Positions 46,710 to 58,867 of a stretch of 64,000 bases of DNA are shown one piece after another. Where the stretch lies: positions 34,917,501 through 34,981,500 of the forward strand of contig OY754465.1 in assembly GCA_963575645.1 (NCBI GenBank), read 5' to 3'. The position numbers and the translations under genes are program-made. A model generated the notes under the pieces. It was not told where the DNA came from, made no database searches, and worked only from the letters and a program-made list of their open reading frames with translations. The first letter of the stretch is position 1. Each line of letters starts with the position of its first letter. Source of the DNA: Xanthostigma xanthostigma (lineage: Eukaryota; Arthropoda; Insecta; Raphidioptera; Raphidiidae).

Positions 46710-47554
46710 TATTATCAATGCATGGCTAGAATACGCTGAGAATGTAAAAAAAAAAAATATTGATCACGAAAAGCATTTTCCATTGTCACAATGAACTCTT
46801 ATGTTTTTAAACGCTTTTATTCTTATTGTGCACTCGCATCCAAATTGTTCTTTTACAGAATTAGATTATCGTTTACTAGCCCAGCTTCGCCCTGGTGGAG
46901 CTAACTTTCTCTAACATAAATCGGAAAGAGAACGATGTATCGAACTGATTATAATCACAATCATTCCGATTTGCAGCGATGGGATTTATTAATTTGAATA
47001 TATCAAGCAAAGAATTTTTGAGAATGCGAAATCAGAATCTCACCTTAGCTACGAATCTGATCGTTGGAGATTTTTTGTGTGACGGACATGTTTGAGTATG
47101 GTCGATTATTTTACTGTGAGGTACTAAAGAGGGAAATTTGATAATTTAAATGCTTTTTGTGTTGTCTTGTTATTTGAAAACTGAATATTTATTTTCACAG
47201 CAGCCATGAAAAAAATGATTTTTTAATAAGAATCAGTCAAAATATTATTTCAATGAAAACTTTTTTGTAAGATCGTATTTGTAATGATGCTAGGTATTTT
47301 TAATTTATAAAAATGTGCATTTACAACACCCGTTATTCAGACATCGGTAGGTTTTTTCTTACCCATTCATCTTTATTGGTGCAAAGATAATTATATACTA
47401 AAATTTTAAACGCCAAGTCATTGTCATTTTTGACAGTTCGAATTTTTAAAATCATTAAAGTTTAAACAACGTACATAAATGTCAAAGTAAAGCTGATTTT
47501 CAAAAAATCCTCAATTACAAAACAAAACAGTTTATATCCATCTACAACACTTAC

Positions 47555-48559
47555 CTTAGTCAAAAAGGCATCAACGTCTTCAATGTCATAGCCGAATCTG
47601 GAAATCCTATTTCGGTCGACTCTACTTCTTGGACGACGCTTCTGCCTAACCTTCTCTCTACTGGTACGGTCGTTAGATGGCGCTAGCATCGGTTCTGAAG
47701 TTGTCCTTTTTTCCGAAAACCCCGCACTACTACAACTATTTCCCGTATGATATGATTCGTTCAATGAATTCTGGAACTTGATTTCATCCGTGTTTGATAA
47801 TTTTAAATTTTGATAATTTTCTGCGAACACGTCATTGTCAAAACTTTTAGTGACTTTTTTATTATTTTCAATGTTTTTACTAGTTAACTTTGGCTTTATT
47901 ATTCTATTGAAATAGTCTTTACTTTTAGTATTTCTATTAATCGATTTCACGTCACTGATCAGTTTTAAATTGCCAACTTTTTTTTGATAAAAATCAGATT
48001 GAGTTTCATAAAATTCTGTGTTTTTTAATTGGTAACATTTATCGTTATTGGAATAAATCAATTTTTTTAATGAGTCCATATTTTTATTATTATTATTACT
48101 ATTTACCTCAAATTGACTTAATAAATTACGTTTTCGATAATTTTCCTCGCATTTAATTTCATTACTTTTATTAATGTTCTCTACACTCTTTCTGATACTT
48201 TTTCTGGAACACTTTTTGTCACATTTTTTACTACTACACTTATCACCGTTTTCACTGCCATCTTTACATTTGTCACATTTTCTACAGTCCGGTTTTTTCT
48301 CTTGGTCAGTTTTTTTCACTAAACCTTTCCGTCTAGTTTTACTATACTGGAATCTGATTGGTGGTTCTGGTGCCGGCACCATGTGTTTCGGTTCCGAGCT
48401 ACCGCGCAAGACCCAAGTGAGTGATAATTTCGGTCTTGCAGTCTGTAGGGACGTCCCCTGCCCCATTTCAGCTTGTTCCTGTTTCGAGTTCGATGGTACA
48501 CTTTCTAACGTCAATCCGTTACAGGATGCGAGCAGATCAAATTCAATGTACGTCCCATC
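47555..48559 (-). CDS. Unrecognised gene, large internal exon
   Basis: 1005 bases, 335 codons, read from 48559 after acceptor ATTTTCCAG to donor AAG|GTAAGT, phase 0 at both ends. It begins DGTYIEFDLLASCNG and includes LSLTWVLRG, a Cys/Lys cluster spaced C-x2-C-x2-C-x9-C-x4-C-x3-C, a long Asn/Lys/Ser-rich low-complexity middle, and a basic end RQKRRPRSRVDRNRISRFGY continuing EDVDAFLTK at the donor. The start and end segments look ordered and conserved; the middle looks disordered. The open frame past the donor is intron. The family is not recognised. A cytoskeletal or signalling scaffold is possible, but that is a guess. The next exon should lie below 47555. Confidence 0.8.
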
Positions 48560-48844
48560 CTGGAAAATTAATCAATAAAACATGTCTAAAAAGCTTAAAA
48601 ATATTCAGTTTTTCTTTCACTATATTCAAGAAATTCGAACAAAAAATTAATCATTTATAAAAACGTGTAAGTAAGTACGATATAATCTATTCTAATATCG
48701 CCATATTTTATTTGAAAGTAGAGATATTGCCAGTAACTGAGCATTTCACAGAGGTACCGATTTCATAATTTCTGGACAAAATTATGTAGCTTTCGAAATG
48801 AACCGATAATAGAATCCCAATGAATTGAATAAGATTTACTAAAA

Positions 48845-49011
48845 TTTTTAACTTCCCGCTATAAAAAAAAAAAAAAAAAAAAAAATTTCAAAAATCGGGA
48901 AGTTATTGGTTTCACCCCGATTTTTGAAAATCGAGTTTTCGCCAGATCTCGACGTTTTGAGGTCCTAGGAAGCTATTGAAACTACTTTGGCGATGATGTC
49001 CGTAGGGCTGT

Positions 49012-49048
<37 letters not shown>

Positions 49049-50843
49049 AACCTTTTATATCTTTTGAACGAAGTGTCCGACTGAAACGCGGTTTGCGGCA
49101 TCTGACGTGATCTTGGTGAACTTAGACTTCCTGAAAATTTGAAATGATTCGACTCAAAAAATTTTGAGAAATCTTAAAAAAACAAGTTTCAAAAATTTTT
49201 TAAAATTTGTTTTTGTAAAATATTTTCTAAACTACTAAACCGATTAATTCCAAAATCTAATCAGCTCTTCTCCTTAACAAACTGCTTCGATTTCCGCAAA
49301 CCGCATGAAAATCGGTTCATTTGTTCACGAGATACCGTGAACGAAAAAATCGTAAAAAAGTGTTTTTTTTAAATGACTCTTAAAATTGTTATCAGATCGA
49401 TTTTTTGGTAATAAATTACTTTCTTAGGCTAAAAAAACTGCGTCGATCGCCGCAAACCAGATCAAAATTGGTTCATTTGTTCATGAGATAACGTGAACGA
49501 AAAATTAGGAAAAAAGTGGTTTTTTAAAATTACTCGTAAAATTCTTATCGAATCGATTTTTTTGTAATAATTTACTTTCTTAGGTTAAAAAACTGCGTCC
49601 ATCGCCGCAAGCCGCATCAAAATCGGCTCATTTGTTCACGAGATATCGTGAACGAAAAATTTGTAACAAAGTGTTTTTTTTTAAATTACTCGTAAAATTC
49701 CGATGAGGTCGATTTTTCTGTAATAAATTACTTTTTTAGGTTCTACAATTGCGTCGACTGCCGCAAATCGCATCAAAATGGTTCATTTGTTCATGAGATA
49801 CCGTGAACGAAAATTTCGTAACAAAGTGTTTTTTTTTTGAGCTCGAAGAGCTAAAAAATAAACTTCTTGCTATATTTTATATATTTTTGAGCGTTTTGAA
49901 CTCGAAAATAGCGGGAAGTTACAGGGATGGCCTGCAGGGTCAGACTTCTTTTCAAACATTTTTTATAACATTTTACGGTTTCAGACGGTGCAAAGAAACC
50001 GTTTTCGTGATTTCTGGTCAAAATACTATAACTTTCGGAATCAACCGATAATGAAGTCCAAATTATTATAAAAACACTAAAAAAAATTTGAAAAAAAGTT
50101 TGACCCTGCAGGCCATCCCTGTAACTTCCCGCTATTTTCGAGTTCAAAACGCTCAAAAATATATAAAATAGAGCAAGAAGTTTATTTTTTAGCTCTTCGA
50201 GCTCAAAAAAAAAACACTTTGTTACGAAATTTTCGTTCACGATATCTCATGAACAAATGAACCGATTTTGATGCGATTTGCGACAGTCGACGCAATTTTT
50301 TAACCTAAAAAAGTAATTTATTACAGAAAAATCGATCTCATAGGAATTTTACGAGCAATTTAAAAAAACATTTTTTTACAAATTTTTCGTTCACGATATC
50401 TCATGAACAAATGAACCAATTTTGATCTAGTTTGCGGCGATCGACGCAGTTTTTTTAGCCTAAGAAAGTAATTTATTACAAAAAAATCGATCTGATAACA
50501 ATTTTAAGAGTCATTTTAAAATAACACTTTTTTACGATTTTTTCGTACACGGTATCTCGTGAACAAATGAACCGATTTTGATGCGGTTTGCGGAAATCGA
50601 CGCAGTTTGTTAAGGAGAAGAGCTGATTAGATTTTGGAATTAATCAGTTTAGTAGTTTAGAAAATATTTTACAAAAACAAATTTTTAGAAATTTTTGAAA
50701 CTTGTTTTTTTAATATTTTTCAAAATTTTTTGAGCCGAATCGTTTCAAATTTTCAGGAAGTCTAAGTTCACCAAGATCACGTCAGATGCCGCAAACCGCG
50801 TTTCAGTCGGACACTCCGTTCAAAAGATATAAAAGGTTTACAA

Positions 50844-50882
<39 letters not shown>

Positions 50883-51041
50883 GCCCTACGGACATCATAG
50901 CCAAAATAGTTTCAATAGCTTTCTAGGACCTCAAAACGTCGAGATCTGGCGAAAACTCGATTTTCGAAAATCGGGGTGAAACCAATAACTTCCCGATTTT
51001 TGAAAAAAAAATTTTTTTTTTTTAAAGCGGGAAGTTAAAAA
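48845..51041. repeat. CTTCCCGC foldback with tandem units (2.2 kb)
   Basis: Arms 48845-49944 and 50099-51041 are inverted copies. Each carries a (TG)n or (CA)n microsatellite and about 150-base units containing GGTTCATTTGTTC and the palindromic GATATCGTGAAC. The left arm has four units and the right three, which accounts for the unequal length. The identical open frames on both strands are palindrome artefacts. It lies in an intron of the minus-strand gene. Confidence 0.9.
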
Positions 51042-52049
51042 TTCAAAAACATTTGGAAGTTTTAGAAGGAGCAGATGTAGTCAGTTAAATCTAATAAATT
51101 CAATTAAAAAGTCCTTAAAATGGTTAAGATTAAAAATAATGACTGTATTTATCATAGTGCAAGGAGTGCGCCGGCCGTGCTCTCGTAAAGCACTGTGCTA
51201 TATTTAGAAGAACCATTTTGAGGCCTTTTCGACCCCCTTCTATCACCGAGTCTAGTTACGTTACAGGACTTAATTTTTTTCAAGTGGGTTAAGGTTATCA
51301 TAAAGAAGCTGTATTCCAAATTTCATACGTTTAAGTGGAATTTTTAAAGAAAGACTATTAAAAAATCACGATTTTTGGTATTCGATTGACTGACTGATTG
51401 ACATAATATATACATAAAGGCGTCGGCAAACTATAACCCATGGGTCACCGAGTAACTCATTTGATACTTTCCGCAAATGAAGTATAGGTAATTATATAAT
51501 ATATAAAAAAAACATAAAACAAAACCATGTAATAAATGCTAATTCCACCAAAAACATAAATTTGAAAAAGGGTTAAGTTCAATACAAAGAATGAGTGGAT
51601 TGCAATGCGCAGTTTTTGAAAATGTTTTGAATCAATTATTTTCATATTAAAAGTTATCAAACACATGAAATCATTCATTAAAGCATTTTTATTGAATTAA
51701 AAAACAAATATTCTTTTTGGCTTTGATTATATACAAACCATGAAACAAAAGCACCATTTTTTCGCGGGATTTTAAAGAGACAATTATTATTTTATGTTTA
51801 CATAGACTTTGACGTCACATTGCGGTCTATCCAATAGCATTTCGTTTCAATATTTTTTATATCGCGCGTATTAATTGCTTTTTTGTTTAATTAATATTTA
51901 TTATTTAGCAAAAATTTAAAATGAAAAAAACTATTTAAAGTTTAATCAAACGCAATAAATATTTCAAAAAATAATATTTGAATTAAATATAAGTTACATA
52001 CCGTATTACTAAGTTATTTTAAATCAATTTTGTTTTAATAAGTGCTCAC
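51042..52049 (-). other. Intron of the minus-strand gene, no feature recognised
   Basis: AT-rich DNA without supported coding sequence. The frame 51457-51678 is a chance AT-rich open frame. Confidence 0.5.
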
Positions 52050-52174
52050 CTTATCAGAAGAGGAATCGTTATCGGAAAATTGATCATCATCGTAATTTTC
52101 TTCTCTGTCAGAAAATTCATCCGGTAGATAATAGTCCACTTCGCTGCTCCACGAATGTCTCCTTTTTGGTTCAG
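52050..52174 (-). CDS. Unrecognised gene, acidic internal exon
   Basis: 125 bases between acceptor TTTATTTTCAG and donor GATAAG|GTGAGC on the minus strand. It completes a codon with the last base of the 56064 exon (G+CT, Ala) and ends in phase 0, matching the 48559 exon. It encodes EPKRRHSWSSEVDYYLPDEF followed by an Asp/Ser/Glu-rich run ending SDNDSSSDK. The RRHSWSS and acidic serine stretches look like kinase target sites (inference). Phase agreement on both sides is the main support. Confidence 0.8.
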
Positions 52175-53148
52175 CTGAAAATAAAATCCAGATTGTAAAA
52201 TCCTGCATTAAATTATTAAGTTACACTTTGATGTGAATACGTTTTTAAAATCGAAACACTACTGAGATACATACACGAAAAATCGAACGTAACGAAAATT
52301 GTGACGAAAATAATGTAAAAACTTAAAAACTACAAAAGCAACGGTGTCCGCCGTAAACGAAACATTGGTAAAACTTCTTTTATGTAAGTTTTTCGTCAAC
52401 CAAACTTTCAATCAACGACTAATAGCAACATTCAAAAATATGATAAACATAGTATCGGTCAAAGATGTCGGCATTTGAGGTGGCCTCCGAATCGGTGGCT
52501 TTGGATGGTGTCGAGTCTCGAGTGAGGAATATTATACAATTTAATGAAGGATGCTACAATTAGTTTTTACTTCATTATTTCCAGATTCCAATATCGGGGC
52601 CGATAAAACCGATTAAACATTGAAAAGCTTTTTTATCATAACTGCTTTGGGGCGCTACACCAGTTCAACCGGAATTTTTATAAACTATATTTATGCTACC
52701 ATTAGAAATATATGAAAAACAAAAGTAGATGCGAATATTTATTTTCATAAATTATCTAATAGAAGTGAAGTTTGTTTTACAATCGAACTGTCAGAATTAG
52801 TATACTATTTTGAAAATGAAGTGAAAAACAGCTATTCTATAGGAGGTAAAAAAAATACCATATAGGTATTTCATGTGCAATTATATTTTGATTTGTTTGA
52901 CTGTTAAACGCTATTCTCGTTTTCACATAACGTCACAACTCGTAAGTAATAAACTTCATTACGCAACTATAAATATTTTTCAAATCTGTTCAATCGTTCT
53001 CAATTTTTGAGATAACATAGATACAAGTTTCTTTTCTCCATAAATCCAAATTTCAGAAAATGTTTGTTATCAAAAACAATTTAGACTGTGTATTTTACAA
53101 TAGACACTACTGAAGTAAAACGTACAATTGTAAAACACCTAAACAAAT

Positions 53149-53222
53149 AATGGCACCGACCGTCGAAATCGAATCTTCGACCTTTAGGTTACGAGGCAAC
53201 AGTTCTACCTTGCCGCCACCTT
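53149..53222 (-). repeat. tRNA-like (SINE-type) remnant
   Basis: Minus strand: A-box-like TGGCGGCAAGGTAGAAC, then CTCGTAACCTAAAGGTCG and a decayed B box AGATTCGATTTC. No acceptor-stem pairing. Just before the Helitron at 53249. Confidence 0.5.
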
Positions 53223-53248
53223 AGTCAATGTTCCACAGCCGGTTTTTA

Positions 53249-53587
53249 TCTATGTATACTAATATATAAATCTAAAGAGTTTGTTTGTTTGGTTGAACGC
53301 GCTCTTCTCAAGAACTACTAGTTCGAAATGAAAATTGGATAGCTCATTTATCGAGGAAGGCTATAGACTATATAATATCACGCTACGACCTATAGGAGTG
53401 GAGCATCAATGAAAAATGTTGCAAAATATAACTCAAAATTTGTCCGTCGGACAAAAACGTTTGAACGGTAACTCCGATCATCATGAAATTTTGACACAAC
53501 ATTCATCTCGGTAAACTAAGATGAACGTGCGTACTGATGTCCCCATTCGTTCTTCTGCACCCGGGTGAAACCAGGCGGAACCGCTAG
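53249..53587 (+). mobile_element. Complete non-autonomous Helitron (339 bp)
   Basis: Begins TCTATGTATACTAATATATA after A and ends with hairpin GCGGAACCGC followed directly by CTAG, then T. It has the 5' TC, 3' hairpin, CTRR and A/T insertion site expected of Helitrons. The interior GAGTTTGTTTGTTTGG and GAACGCGCT resembles Helitron families known from insects. Confidence 0.9.
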
Positions 53588-53811
53588 TAATACATATATT
53601 ATGGTGTATGTACATTCCGACATGTTCGTTACATTTTCAATCTAATGAATCAATTTTAGTCTCCTGAGATAAAAAAAGTTTTACTTAAAAAATTATTATT
53701 GTATTTCTTTCTACTTGCAAACTAATCTGTAAAAGGTGATTGTAAATTGTAATTCTGAGTTCTGACACTATTTTCATTCTACACGAGTTTTTAATAAGTA
53801 AAGCATTTTTA

Positions 53812-54172
53812 TTATATATTCGGTTTCGCCCGGATTTGTAAACTTTCTTATAGAATAACAGCCGAATTTGCAGGACGTTGTCATATATTTTATTAATGAT
53901 AACCGAATTAATAATAAACGAAACACGGCAGCGACAACGGTAGTGGAGCCATCGGCTCCTCCGTATTACTAACTTGCCCAACTGGGCTGCGCCTCGCTCT
54001 ACACCGTAACACCGACAACAGCAGTAGAGTCTGCGGCTCCAGCGTATTCCAGGTAGCTATTCCAATTTTAATTTCTCTAAAAACCTTATTCGGACTATCA
54101 CGAACATTTAAAAAAAATTAGCCAAATCGGTCCAGCTGTTAATTTTTATTATATTATAGATTGCTATAGAAT
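53812..54172 (-). repeat. Further Helitron-like or dispersed repeat
   Basis: Minus strand begins near AATCTATAATATAATAAAAA and ends CCGGGCGAAACCG, like the 3' region of the Helitrons nearby. It contains two imperfect copies of a GC-rich unit around GGAGCCG and GTTGTCG. Ends uncertain. Confidence 0.45.
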
Positions 54173-55284
54173 AAGATCATATTGTACACGCTTTGATAAT
54201 TACAATAATTTAAAAGCAATTAAATAATTCATTAAAAAAAGCAATTAATTATCTACAAACAGCTTCGTAATTTAAGCAACTACTTTTAATATTTCTATTT
54301 ATTTTTATTGCTCTATTATATTGTCAAGCCTGAGATAGCAATAATAATGATTAAAACGATGGCATTATAATAATTACTCCGCAATTATCGTGAAAGTTAT
54401 TTGAGAAATTTGCAACAATTACAAACAAACAAGACCTTAATCTAATTAATCTTTAACAGCGACACATTTAATTAACAGGTTAACAGTCTTGTACTGACAA
54501 ACGCTATTGTTTATCGTTATTTAAAACGCGGAAGGTATTGTTTATTTTCATACAATAGATATTTCACATTAACACTAAAGTTTGAGAAAACATAAATTAC
54601 TGTAAAGAAGATTATTATCAGAAGAATGTATTTTGCGTGTGGTGATTAAATAAAAAAAAATTTGACGCAAACATTTTTCAAACTAAGATGCAAAGTGACT
54701 ATTTTTTCATTGAAAACAATATGAATTTTAATGATCGCATGTGACATTATCTTCAAGTCTCCTCAAATGTTTCTTATTAGTTGGACTGTATCTTTTCATC
54801 CCTTTCATCCAAAAACGTGTTTTTCTTTTCTCTTTTTAATTTACATCAAACCTACTATAAATAACATACGCCCTTTCCATTTTCATCAGTAATATTGATA
54901 TTAACATGCATACATTAAAGCTTAACTTGTATGTTAGTATTTTATATATTGCATGTTGTTTGTAAAAACATCTCTCAGCTCTATTTTCATCCTCTTCCAA
55001 ATGTCCAATTGATGTGAAACTTTGCAATCGTAGGTAGTTTTGACGACAATACAATATTGATTAACAAGTTAAAAACGGAAATAAAAAAAGAAAGTGGTGG
55101 AAGTGACGGTGTAAATGGCGGAAAAACGTGACTCCAGTCGTTTAAAATTTAAAATAATATAATCGACAGTGCGTTGGATTTCAATCCAACGCGTTGTGTA
55201 ATGGACTAAACATTAGAAAATAAAATTAATTTCAAAAAAATCTAAAAAACAGGCTTATCAACGGACAAAAATAGAAAATACATT

Positions 55285-55315
<31 letters not shown>

Positions 55316-55351
55316 TTTCGTTTAGAAGCGTTGGGCACTCGATGGAAAATT
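54173..55351 (-). other. Intron of the minus-strand gene, with (CT)n tract
   Basis: AT-rich, no coding support. A (CT)n microsatellite of about 14 units lies near 55284-55312. Confidence 0.45.
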
Positions 55352-55408
55352 AAACATAGGTAAAATTAGTGCCCCACACAGCGTGGGGGACTAATTTTAC
55401 CTATGTTT
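55352..55408. repeat. Short strong hairpin (57 bp)
   Basis: AAACATAGGTAAAATTAGT and GCCCCAC pair with the inverse across loop ACAGC, with few mismatches. Intron of the minus-strand gene. Confidence 0.75.
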
Positions 55409-56063
55409 CATTTTTCATCTTCTAAATATTACAGAAGACAAAGAAATTTATTTTTTACTTTTTAGTGCATTAATATAAGCATATTATGTTTTTAAGATTT
55501 TTTTAAAATTATATTATTTTCTTATATGAAAGTATTGTTTTACAATGATCAGTAAGTTATAGGTGACCTTTGTTGAAAAAGGCCACTAATTTATTCTGCA
55601 GTAATTTTCGATTAAATGTTAATTTTACTTGAATATAACATAATATTCATCCGCCTTCTCTTACAATTAACAATAATTTATAAGTAGACAGGTAGTGAGT
55701 TTGCCCACTGTTCTTCCACATAATAGACTATTAATAAAAACAAAACTTAATAGAAATACAAGGCGGCACATAAATTAAATGTTCACTCCTACACAAGTAC
55801 TTTTCCTTTATACGGAATATTATTGTATCCACTCTAAGAATTATTAGTTAGGTACCTATCGAGATCTAAAAAGTAACACAATGGAGCTAAAATCACATTT
55901 AAAAACAAGAATTTACACCACATTAATTATATTGCTATTTTCTGGTGGAATAAGTGTCTGAATAGTGCCGCAGCGGAGAGTTATATACGCAATAAATTAG
56001 TAGGATAGTGGGAACTTGGACTAAATAAAACAAATGTCAAAATAAATTTGCAACGTTTCTTAC

Positions 56064-56155
56064 CCTGTTTATCTGCTTCATCAAGCAAAGTTAGTATCTT
56101 TCTTGACATTTCATTAAGTTCATCCTTTCTCTCGTCATAATAACAAATTAGCAAT
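56064..56155 (-). CDS. Unrecognised gene, upstream coiled-coil-like exon
   Basis: The donor AAACAGG|GTAAGA is strong; the acceptor is proposed at ACTGAG just above 56155 and is weak, so the 5' edge is uncertain. It encodes LLICYYDERKDELNEMSRKI continuing LTLLDEADKQ, a heptad-like helix with regular Leu/Ile. The exon leaves one base, which joins the CT of the 52174 exon to make Ala. This phase match, plus good donors on all three exons, suggests one gene. Exons further upstream, including the start codon, were not found in 56-64 kb. Confidence 0.6.
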
Positions 56156-57159
56156 CTCAGTGTCAAATATGAAGTTAGCAAATTATAATTGATGTTTAAA
56201 TAATTTTTTTCGTTTTTTCGTACCTCGAGTTCAAAAATAAAATTTTTGGAAAAATTTGATCGTCTGTTTGTTAGGCTGTGAACACGGTACAGGTCAAACG
56301 GTGTATCACAAGATGTTTGACATGTAAATATGATTACCTATATTTTTGAGGAAAATCGGTGCATTAACATAAGAGACAAGCGTTACAACGTTGTTTAACT
56401 ACTTACATTTTTGCAAATTTGTATAAAAAAATGCAATCAGTTTTACTTCTGTAGTGTGTAGTGTAAAATACAGTCTCTTTTATCAATTAAATGTGATAAA
56501 TAGTTCCCTTAATATTTTAACTTTATCAACAGCTATACATTTTAATGCTGATTGTTATTTGTTACATTGTTAAACATTTTGAATTGTGAATCAGATATCC
56601 AACACAATAGATACTTCATTGTTTATTTCAAGTAAATATCCACAACAAATCTTAATTTCTGCAACAAAATACAAAGTAATAGTTAAAACAGCGCAAGGTG
56701 TAAACATAAATTATTTATAGTGTTAGAGTCGCCATGCAACGTTAAACACCGGGCAAACGATGTGTTAGTATTTTACTTGCAAATTAATGTTTTATTTTCT
56801 CTTCGCGCCGATAAAGAATCAAAATACGTAACTAGTGGATGAGTAATCGAAAACCGAAAGCATTATCCTACATTGTGTAAATGTTTTGTAATAATAATAA
56901 TTATTAATAATAATAATTATTCATTGATCCCTACAATCTTTACATCATTCATCCTAATCACAAGACGTATTTATGAATGAAATTGTACAACACCGAAAAC
57001 TTAACACATGGTGATACAAACACAAACTTATGAATAATAAACAGCTTCCCGGAATTTAGGTGTGAAAATGGTATGAGCTAACGCACTTATGACGGCTGAA
57101 GTGACAGCTCCATGCGTGTGACAAGAATCTCTTAATCCGTCCTGTTCATTTTACGTCCT

Positions 57160-58250
57160 TTCCTTTTACGTCTGAGTCCAGGGCTTGATTTTCTTACTAT
57201 AACTAACAATGCTCGATTGCGGAAAACATTGTCAGAAATCTCCATAAATCTCGGTTATTTCCATTCCCTTTCTTCCAGTTTCCTCTCCCGCATCGCTTCT
57301 TGAATGCCATCTCCAGTGGCGGATTTGCCCTAAGGCTCAGTAGGCCCGGGCCTAGAGCGGCCAATCGTGACAAAACACATTATGGCGTATGGCGGGCCGC
57401 ACTGCACGGTGCAGTGCGCACCGCATAACAATAATCTCCCTAAAAAGTGATCGGAATATCGAATTTAAATCAATATTTTGGAAATTTAAGTTTTTTTTTT
57501 AATTCATTTAAAACAGACAACTTATTAAAAGTAACAATGTTGAGCTTATGTCGAGGATTTTTTTGTATGAACTTAGGTCACATAACGCTCTTTTAAGATG
57601 ATTTTACATCAGCTTTGTTGATACCGCGCAACGTACGTCTAAGTTCAAAAATGAGTTCGTGGGAATGTATAATATAATATAAGTATATCTAATATTTATA
57701 ATATAGTGTATGTAATAGCATATTGTATATAGGTAGTGTATATTAAATGTTTTATTTAAATGTGCAATTATCCCTGAAACCTCGGAAAATATTACAAACC
57801 AGCAGCTATTATAATTAACTAAATTTCTGAATCGATTTCGATACAAGTTGGCAACAAAGTAAATTATTATGTAGTCTATATGATGAATGCTGAGAAAGAG
57901 GCGGCTGGTACTTACTACGTGGTCTGGGTCCTAGGGCGGCTAAGACTGCAAATCCGCCACTGGCCCTTTCTCTAACTTCTGCATGACCTTCCCCTTTTTC
58001 CTTCTTTTTCTAGAGTCCTCTCTACTATCTCCTTAGGTCATCTTTCTTCCGTCATTCTCCTTACATGTCTGTACCAAATTTGATGCTTATTTCGTACGCA
58101 AACAACGGTAGTCGTACTGATCTTGCCTGAGGTCATAATTTCTAATATGGTCAGCCTGAATCTTCCGCAACTGCTCCTCCGGAAGTCCATTTCTACCGCC
58201 AGTAGAGAACGTTTCATACTTTCCGATAACTTCCATATCTGTGTGTAAAT
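57160..58250 (-). pseudogene. Non-LTR retrotransposon C-terminal fragment, split by a hAT element
   Basis: Minus strand: LLAVEMDFRRSSCGRFRLTI, then HQIWYRHVRRMTEER, characteristic of the region after the reverse transcriptase in insect non-LTR elements (AVEMD.LRRS and I.W.GHV.RM..ER). Frame breaks follow. Past the inserted hAT element (57314-57962) the text resumes with QEAMRERKLEEREW-like sequence. Inactive relic. Confidence 0.7.
57314..57962. mobile_element. hAT-type element (649 bp)
   Basis: Ends CAGTGGCGGATTTGC and, inverted, the same CAGTGGCGGATTTGC. Flanking 8-mers GCCATCTC and GCCCTTTC match at 6 of 8 positions and are taken as an aged target duplication. No transposase. It splits a retrotransposon relic. 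Confidence 0.78.
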
Positions 58251-58287
58251 ACCTACACTTTGCAATAAGCTACTTACTTTTGCTTTT

Positions 58288-58435
58288 TGACGTGATAACG
58301 TCTTATAAATTGATGAATCACCAATCTTATAAATTGATAAAACACCGGCTGCATGCACGAAAAAGTGTCACGTTCCTAAATCCTAACGTTCCTAACGTTC
58401 GTAACGTTCCGCCTGACCCTGTGCGTGCTTTTTGC
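58288..58435 (+). repeat. Partial copy of the 58868-59515 repeat
   Basis: Shares GACGTGATAACGTCTTATAA and ACACCGGCTGCATGCACG up to CCTGACCCTGTGCGTGCTTT, then stops. Confidence 0.8.
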
Positions 58436-58867
58436 TAATTTCTCGCTCAATTTAAATCAGATCGGTTTGAAACCAGTCTTAAACGAAAGAGGAGAACATT
58501 TTACATAGATTTCGTATAACAGAATTTGCCTAAACAGTTTTTTTATACAAATTTATATAGAAAAATAGCTGTATAAATGCAATGTTGTCTAATGCATGGC
58601 GCGACGCGGTCGGTCGTCTTTGTTTGCCGTACATGGAAATTAGAAGATAACGTATGTCTTGTCTTAACATGATAACGGCTGCATTTCTAATGTTTAATTC
58701 AATTTTTTGACATTAGTATTTTGTGAAATGCAACGCCTTCTAAGTTAAGTATTGGAATAACTAATTATTATTAGAACATAATACTTTGACAGTTGCAAAC
58801 GTCACTTTTGACATTTCTTATCATTCCGACACCAAGGATAAGCGGATTGAAACCAAATTTTGGGAGG

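Noticed and set aside
49803-50240. Two nearly identical open frames on opposite strands
   Set aside because: They are mirror translations of the two arms of the 48845-51041 palindrome and carry no family motif.
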